In this document: piece after piece, positions 41,001 to 50,000 of the stretch
How the letters are laid out: each line of letters starts with the position of its first letter
How positions within the stretch are numbered: the stretch's first letter is position 1
The notes under the pieces: model-generated
What the model saw: the letters and a program-made list of their open reading frames with translations, nothing else
Database searches by the model: none
What the model was told of the DNA's origin: nothing
Source: Dolomedes plantarius
Taxonomy: Eukaryota; Arthropoda; Arachnida; Araneae; Dolomedidae
DNA: 64,000 bases
Direction: 5' to 3'
Assembly: GCA_907164885.2 (NCBI GenBank)
Contig: OU015496.1
Span: 169,682,242 to 169,746,241, forward strand
Program-made: the position numbers and the translations under genes

Positions 41001-44000
41001 GAATTAAAAGTAGTTCAGCAACTTCGCGTATAGAAGTCATTGATCCATCCTTAATTTTTCTTTTAATTTAAGATGAACTTGAAAGAAAGTTTTAGAAATG
41101 ATTAGTGATACTATTTATGTAAGAATTTTTTAAAAAGTATTTATAAACTGATATACAACATTTCCACTTAGACTTAGTCGGTCATAAAGTCTTAACTTCT
41201 CTTTAATTTCGAATGTTTTGACTAAACGTAAACCTGTTCTGAGTTTTTACAATCAACTAATATTGAACTATAATTTTGCTACTAATAAAATTATATAATT
41301 ACTTCCATTTTTGCCCGAATGCAACTATTTTTTTCAATCGTTTTCCTAACTAAAACTTATTTTATCGACAAAACTAGAAAATTTTTAGGTAAAACTGAAA
41401 ACTGTTATTACAATTTCGTTTAATTTCTATTTATTACGATTACATTTTGAAATTAGGGTGAACGTTGCCCCCGATTAAACATGTAATTCATTTCGGTGGT
41501 GTTAAAATAACTAAACTCATGGCGTTACAGTCCGATGTGGACCAAGGTCGGCGGTGCCCATCTCCGCTTTCTTGACCGTGGGCTTTGGGTGCCATGCAGC
41601 ATATGTCTCGGTGAGGTGGTCAGCCTGTCGTGGGACCCCCAAAGTTTAGTTTCCAAGCATGCTTGATCCTTATTTTATCGACCCACTCAAGGGATGAAAG
41701 GCTGAGTCGACCTTGCCCAGTCGCAGGGTCGAACCCTGGACCTGTGGCGTGGCAGCTTGACACTTTTAACCACTACGCCACAGGGCGATCTTCGGTAGTG
41801 TTAACGGGATTCAAATTCAATTAATTATGATAGTTATGCTAATAACTATCATCATTTGCAACACAAAAACAATTACATCTGTTCATTTGTAATTTTGCTT
41901 CGCGGGCGATGGCCGAATGGTTGGGGCGCTGGCATTCGGTACTAAAGTATGTGGGTTCGAATCCCACTCTTGGCATGGACGTTTGTAGCCGTTCGGAATC
42001 GGTTTTAGGCAGAAGGTCCTGGTCTAATTAGCCCTCGTGTAGCAAAAATTGTCAGCAGTGCTCCAAACCAAGCAATATTACTGCATCTGATTTGCACTAA
42101 TATTGAAAGTCAATCACAAATGTCAATTCTCATGTGTTTTTGTACTTTGCCGTTTTTTCAGTCTTTTTCGGTTAACTTAAGAAAAGTTTAACTAATTATT
42201 CATATTACTGAACACTCCTTTGTCTACAAATATTATTTATAGCATTACTCTTCCGTTAACTAACGCAGAATAGTGAAACTGGAAGTACTTAATCCAGTGA
42301 CGTAGCGAGCATAACTGACGCCTGATGATACCTTTTTTGCGCCCCCTTTCCAAAAAACATATAGTAATATAATATATAGAATTAGAGAAAAGGACCATTT
42401 GGCGCCCCTGTGCGAGTGGCGCCCGGAGCATGATAGACCCTTTTGCCCACCCCTCGCTACGCTACTGCTTTAACCCGTCATACGCGATACTAGTTTTAAT
42501 ATTTGATAGTTGATTTCTTTTCTAAATAACTTGATACATTCTGCTTACATTCATCATTCAATCGATGTAATTGAAATGGATTCATGTGTGCCAACTGCTC
42601 CGAAATACGGGGAGTTTTTCCAACAAAAATGTTAAATGCATGTATACTCCAGGTATTTGGACAAATGGAAAAGCATTGTTGAAATGCGTTTTCAACATAA
42701 TATTTCTTCTCTTCCTCCCTTTTATTAACGAGAAATTTGTTTTAAAAGAAATAAGCTCAGAAAACCTCAAATCTTCAAGGAATTGCTCAGATGATTGCAG
42801 TAAATTTTGGGGCGATATTGCAGATATTTTAAATTCTAATTTCGATTTCAGTCGGATGAGTTATTTACCCAGGCAAACGCAGAATCAACCTTACATAATT
42901 CACAGAGTGATCTCATGTTATCCCTCACACTAATAGAACCGGATATAAAAAATTTATATTTGGCACTCGTGGGATTCACCGGATACGTGTAACTTCTTTG
43001 AGTAAAACACAACTTATAATATGCATAGTAAGTGCCTATAGTAGTGCTTTTAAACATTCTTAGCAATCATCATACATTTTTATGGGTTTATTAGAGGTAT
43101 ATAAAGCGTTAAATTTACAGTGAAAATTTTCTGAAATCAAAATTATGGTAAGTCAAGTATATTCTAATATATTTAGGTACTTATAGTTTTATTTACTTAA
43201 AAATATTTCATTTATTTTTTGTATATTTTATAGAAAATCTGACAAATTAAAAGTATTTATACAAAAGTTTTCACAAATTTTTAATTCACTCTTTCAGATT
43301 TTGCGCCCCCCATGATTCGTGTGCCTGGAGCAGTTCGCTCCAACTGCTCCACGGTAGCTACGCCCCTGGAAACAAAGCATAAAGCTAACAATACTTGTCC
43401 ATGGGATATCATACCGTCTTTGGATGATCCATAGAGTTCCTTTTTGATTTAACAAAATCTGGATCTTCTGCTATGATTTATTAAAATTGTAGACATTTTA
43501 TTAAAGGAATTGAATGCGCCCGCATAAGTCTCCCTCTATAAACGGATTAACTGAATGACTCTCCACTAAATTCATTAAAAAGTTAAAACCTAATATCTCC
43601 TGTAATCGAATGAGGTTTCCATATTTCTTTTTTGTGCCAAAAAAATCATGCTTCTAGATCTTCTTCCTTCATTTTTCTCTTCCTCACTCAGCGTTTAATG
43701 GACTTTTTATCAGATGTTTAAGAGGGGATTAGGGGAATTGGTCTTGTTATTTGATTATTATATAATCAGAAATTCCAATATCATTTAACACTTTCGTTCT
43801 CCCTGTTTCTCAATTGAAGTCTGTGTGTGCAAATACAAATAGATACCATGGTTGCTTTGCAGTCAAGAGGAATCTTGAAAGTAATCCGTTCCCGTGTTTC
43901 TGGTAACCACTTAAACATGTCCTAATATCTGAAGAGTGAACTTTGGTTGAGTCATCGAGTCCGAATGTCCTTCGCAAAGGTTACTGCAGTTAGGGGAACG

Positions 44001-47000
44001 ACCTTCCGTAAAAGAGTTGTCTGCGCTCCATATGAAGTTAAATGAACGGTGAAGAGATATATTGCTTTCGTGCTACCATCGCGGGGTTGAAATCCACCAA
44101 ATCAAATAAAAATTACCCTAACTACTTGTACGCGCAATTACCTTTTTTTCTGAAATAAGTAAAAAGCATAAATCTCGTCATCCTAGACATTCTGTATCAT
44201 ACTCAATACCGTATAAGATTTCACTAGCAAGGTATGACATTTTAATTATATGGTAAACTGATTATTCTGGCAATATTTTTTCACAACGCGATAGGCACTT
44301 TGTCCTGAAGACATTTGCCTACACACGCGTCGATTTTTATTGACCGATTTATTATTGAAGCGCCCTATAGGTAAACCAATATCGCTCTCTGCTTGTATGG
44401 TGCCCCATTGAAAGCAATCAATGATTCTCGCGAATAAGGGCGGATGTCTTTATTGACAACAAGCACGCATACGCAAACATATTGTTCTCTATAAGGGAAC
44501 TGATAGTTTCAAACCGAAGGTTTTTGTGCTCACATTGATTCAACAATAGCTCAATAGGTAGCAATCTAGAGAACAAATAACAGTTTCCAATACATGAACT
44601 CATATTTTGAACTCATGGTGTAAACCTGCTGCGTTCGTTATTTGCATTCAAACTGTGAATCTTAACCACGATTCCTTACTGCATACTATTATGATTTTAT
44701 AGATTATGTTACAGCTCTTATGCAGAACAGAATCGAGTGTACTGAGAGTCATTGACTTCAGAACGCATGAATGATTGAGTATAGCAGTCTGTTAGCTTTA
44801 GTACTCAGTTAGGACTCTTGAAAGTTTCAGTTAGAAATTCTAGGGGCTTTTAATTGAGTCCTTATTGGGAGGAGTGAGTTAACGCTAACGGTCTTAATAG
44901 ATATTCAAATTGATCATTTTATAAAACAACTATGTGGATATCTCTTTTTCAGTCCCTGAAAAAACAAAACTCTTTATGAATCTTCATTCAGTCATGAAGA
45001 GAAAGAGACAAAGTGAGTAACGAGGAATTGTTGTAGTCGTTGTTTCTAATCCCTCCTGGTCTAGCCGCGCTAGATCAGGTCCATGAGTCCATATATCCTC
45101 AGTAGGTCCATTAATAGGCGAGGATCGATAATAACGTCCTCCCTAGATAAATTTAAGCAAGTTGGGGTGTGACCAGGTGTGGCCTGCTCATTATTACACT
45201 TTGTACAAGTGGGAAAGGCTTGGTTTTGTCAATCAAATTTTAGGCACTTTGGCACAAGTGGCCACTTGCAAACCTAGAGAAGGCAGTCTCCTCAGCTCTG
45301 TCATGCTTGAAGATAAGAGCTCTACAAGGGCAGACACCAGGGTATCAGTCATGGACCTACTACTACCTACTTCCTCCGTAAGGAGGTATTCTTATCAGAA
45401 TATGATGCTGCTCATTTATTTGATACGAAAGCGTCACGCGTGTAAAATATTTAACTGGCTGCTAATAATTCTTTCGACTTTATCTATTGCTCATTCTTAT
45501 AAAGATCATAATCTCTCTCCCCGTCAGCAATACCTCGTTTCAATCTAGAAGTTGGGACTATCATTTGGAGAAAAACCCTTTATATAATGTACATGGATGG
45601 AAAAGTAGGACGAAAGCGACAATATGAGGGAAATTGCTAACACTCATGTTTTATCTCTAAAAATAACTTTTCATCTCCAGGAAAATACCGCTGTCATTCT
45701 TACTCACGTTGTGACGAATCAGAATCTGACTTTAGAAGATGACTTCAAGATAAGGTATTGTACTGTTATCGTTATCTTCTGGCACGTGTTGATTTTTATC
45801 CTCCTGTAAAATTCCTAAGAACAAATACGATTGGTTGAGTGTCTGTTGCTACAAGGTAGAGATAAAGAATACGTTGAAAAATGTCAACAAGTTTTATAGG
45901 AAAAATCGCCGGAATACTTTTAAGCTTAATATTCTGTTTTAATTTTATTTCAGGTTTTCATAAGAAAATATAGATTGTAAAAATGAATCCTGCTTTCTTA
46001 TCCTCGTTATCCTCGTAGATTAGATGAAAGCACAGCAGTTTGATGCTTGCAAGTCTCTGCAATACGATTAAATTTCTTCTGTTATTCCCTTGGTTTTATT
46101 TTTCAATTCGATCCAGTTATACGCAGGGCCCGATTTAGAAAATTCTTGACTACAGGCACAACTCAGGATGGGGGTTCCCCTAACACTGATGTGGGCGTAA
46201 CATTTCCAAAATTGACACACAAAAATAATAATCATGAATCATTGTGAAAGTACCATTTTACCAAGAATTGGCTATTTGAAGTGTAGAAGCCTAGAACATT
46301 ATCAAATAACAAAAAGCAATACAACATATTAAAACACCAATACAATGCAACCAGAAAAACTTATTAATCCCTTATATAATAACATACATATAATGAACTA
46401 TACATATAACTATACATATGATGAACCAATCAATCAAATTTGAAAAGGATACATAAAAAAATTGCTATTAAAAAAGGTACAGTTAAAAAAGCTGAATTGG
46501 GTATTTTCTTTCTTTTTTTTAATTAAAAATTTGGGGGGGGGCAACATTCAGGGGCCCCTAGGCACAGGCCTACTGGGCCTAATGCAAAATCAGGGCCTGG
46601 TTATACGTAATTAATTTGTTGATGTTGTTACTTATGCACCCTGGCCGGAGTATCCGGACCAGGTCCATATAGGTTTGTGGGCTGAGGGGTGTAGCTCCGG
46701 TTTACAATGGTGCCACAAGGGTTGGAGTTCGATTTAGCAAGATGTCACCTCAATTTTGACCGAGCAAACCCCACCCCCACCCCAGACTAGACATCTGGGG
46801 AACTCGTAACTTCTCCCACCCTCTCTATCCTCAAAGAAGGACTTTTTGGTTTACTGATTTAATGTACCTATATCCGTCGTAGGGAGCAATGCTGGCTCAC
46901 CTAAATGGAGCCACAAGGGTTGGAGTTCGATTTAGCAAGATGTCACCTCAATTTTGACCGAGCAAACCCCACCCCTACCCCAGACTAGACATCTGGGGAA

Positions 47001-50000
47001 CTCGTAACTTCTCCCACCCTCTCTATCCTCAAAGAAGGACTTTTTGGTTTACTGATTTAATGTACCTATATCCTCATAGGGAGCAATGCTGGCTCACCTA
47101 AATGGAGCTCCCATAATAAAGTAGCCAGCAAGACTCCGCGGTGTTGATGGGCCAAAGTCGTAGAGACAAGTGCCTGCAGCATTCAAACAAACAAACAAAC
47201 AAATTCTTAACCATTCACGCTCACTTCCCACTTGTTCCTGTAAATGGCACTGTAATTCCACGACTAATACTTTTTACCACTTGTATCAATGTTTGCTCTC
47301 GTCACCGTCTGTAATCACTGCCATGACTGTTCAAGAAATTTTTACTCAGTCATTCAAGATAATTTGCCAAATAAGTTATAAGTAACCAAAATAAGTTACA
47401 AAATCCATCGCTAATTTGGCGATAACTCTCATATTTGGCGAGATTTCTATAGACTCCCATGTTAAAGCATAGTTATAGGAGCTCTTCCATAGAAGCCATT
47501 TTAACGAAACAAAATGCAATATTTACAAAATTCGTAACAATACTAAGATATTACTGATAACCAGAAGAGTGACATCAATCGCTCCTCCGAGGCTCCTAGG
47601 ACGCCTAATACAAGCAAGTCGGGCCTAATAAGGCGGCAAATCGCCAAAACGATAGTCACAACACAAAATTTGGCCCATCCACTTGAAAGTACCTGACTCC
47701 CGGCAGGCAGCCACCATACTACCCCATCCTCCAACAGCAAATATCAATTTCATTTATCAAAAAGGTATCAATTCTTGTTACAATAATATTATCCATAAAT
47801 AATTACTTTTGCTTATTTCTTATAACAACTATCTTATATTCAATTCCACAAACTATATATCTAATTACGATTTTAAAAGTATGTCATTGTTATTCAATAT
47901 TTAATAAGCCAGTGAACCCTTTTCCTTAAATGGTCAAAATAATAAGTTTCAAATTACGATAACTTGACAAGAGATACACTTCAAATCATGTAATGTTAGC
48001 CACTTAACTTCGTGATTAATACAAATAATCCAAAAATCCCCAATTAACAGTAAAATAAGGGGAAAAAACTACTGTGAAACAAAAACGGTGTTGATAGGGT
48101 TCCATATATTTTTAGTGAAGGTGTAGCGTGTTCTGCGAGGATAACTGATATCTTCCACATTAAAAAAACTATATTTATTTAACAGAACTTAACATAGAAA
48201 ATATTATGCAACGTCCGCTGCCGTACAAAAACGAGAGAGAGAGTCTCTTTTTCGCTCTCCTTGAGCGCTGGGAGGGAATGAATATCATTGGCCGATGTAG
48301 GCGCGATCTGGTGGTCATTCACCAAATTATCAGACACTCTGCCGGGGGTCGTAGCATCGCAGACACTACAGAGTATCCCCCCCCCCAGTGACAGAGTCAC
48401 GATACTTGAAAATTTTAAAACAAAAATGCAATGAACTGTTGAAAGAAATACATGATAAAAGAAAAATGCAAGTTGAAAGGAAAATACAGATATACAAAAT
48501 ACAGATGCAAAATACAAATCTCTCTATTCTAAAGGAAAGTAACTGCCGCTGCCGCAGCCGCCGCTGTCAAAAGCTTGTCACGCTATCTCCTCCGAAACCG
48601 CTGGGGGTATGGGGTCGAGACCGATACCAATCGATGCAGAACAATGTGGGGAAGAAAGTAAGACATGTCTCATATTCGTCGGACTTTAAGTTTTTTTTTT
48701 TATTTTATGTTTTGTGGGAAAATATTGACTTTTTCATGTTCAGATTACGATAACTCGCCAAAAAAGGATCGTAGAATTTTTTTTTTTTTACAATCTAAGA
48801 CTACAGACATTTTTCCTTCAAACAAGACCTCATTTGTTTAAAAATAATTTAATACAGACTGATATTTTTATTAAAATTGAAAACCCACTTTTTGGAAAAA
48901 TTTATGCGTTTCGAGATATATATAAATTTGATGCTCTCAGACTTATTATGTTACAAAGAAAATATTTATATCAACTGGAAGATGAAAGCTTTCTCATTCA
49001 TATAAACTTCATTTCAAGTCTCTATCTTAAAATTTCGATTTTTAATTGAATTTTAAAGAAATACTTCAAAAAAATCTTCTCATTCGCTTCCTTTGCAGAA
49101 GGACATGAAAGAAGATCCGATTTTTCACCCATACGCCGGCTTCATCCATTTCGCCGGGAGGGGGGGGGAGCTTCAACTGTAAACAAATGAATGACTCAAT
49201 CGCTGTAAACAACTATTGAGTCATTCATTCACTTGATTCATCAGAGGAGCGAGCGTAGCGAGCCTAGGGGCGAAGCCCCTAGTGACATACAATAAACAAA
49301 TCTTTCCATAAAATCAATGACTTATATGATATATTCTTTCACTAGATATTTAGGAAAATGTACCGTTTAATTTTGAGCCTTCCGAATAGTAAGTTACGTT
49401 TGTATTTACGCTTGTATTGCGTTTGTGTTACAGAAAGTGAAAGACAATTAACCCTTTAACGGTGGATTTAGTGCTGAAACTGTTCATTTGTATAGGTAAT
49501 TAAAATCAAGCGAAGACGTGTATACTATTACTGTTAATCGTCAAACGCAGAAAAAATGTACCTGCTGTAAATTTTAATTAAGTAATAACAAAGTGGAAAT
49601 TTTTAACAGTTAGAGGTTTCCAATTGAAAAATTAGTTATTTTACTTCTCCAAATTTTACTGATATCACAAATACTATCAACACAACCTAAAAAATATTGG
49701 TTTTTTAAAAACCCTAGAAAATCCACAAAACATAGAAAAAGTATAGCAATTTGCGGTACGGTTAGAGTTTATGAAAATTCGGGTTCGACTTGCTAAAAAA
49801 CACGACAAATTAGGGGTTAAAAAAATTAGGCACAATTTTCCCTGTTCTGACAAGAAATGCTTTGAATTGTGTATATTTTATTTGCTTCGCATACAACATT
49901 CATGAAAAGCGCAAAAAAAAGACCGATCTTTAGATTCATTTATCATAGCAAAAGAAATATATTTTTTACCATGTTTTTATTAACTCGCTTTCTTGCTTGT

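Larger units (their letters stand above)
40428..43368 (-). mobile_element. Decayed hAT transposon (2.9 kb) with nested insertions
   Basis: CAGTGGCGTAGCTAC and GTAGCTACGCCCCTG form the inverted ends, and the duplication GAAACAAA is perfect (40420-40427, 43369-43376). On the minus strand a hAT C-terminal dimerisation segment survives near the left end. Later insertions inside it are two SINEs (41506-41790, 41902-42075) and a MITE (42296-42468). Confidence 0.9.

Noticed and set aside
41902..41975. Apparent Leu/Ser-like tRNA gene
   Set aside because: Same reason: family A SINE with other copies in the window; no free-standing tRNA fold was confirmed.
42571..42933. 120-aa open frame inside the hAT element
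   Set aside because: Not similar to transposase in this frame or direction; likely chance.
45162..45548. 128-aa open frame
   Set aside because: It overlaps a SINE-like repeat and has no recognisable domain.
48388..48753. 121-aa open frame with a helical, Lys-rich start
   Set aside because: No family resemblance, ends in poly-Phe, and lies in transposon-rich intron.
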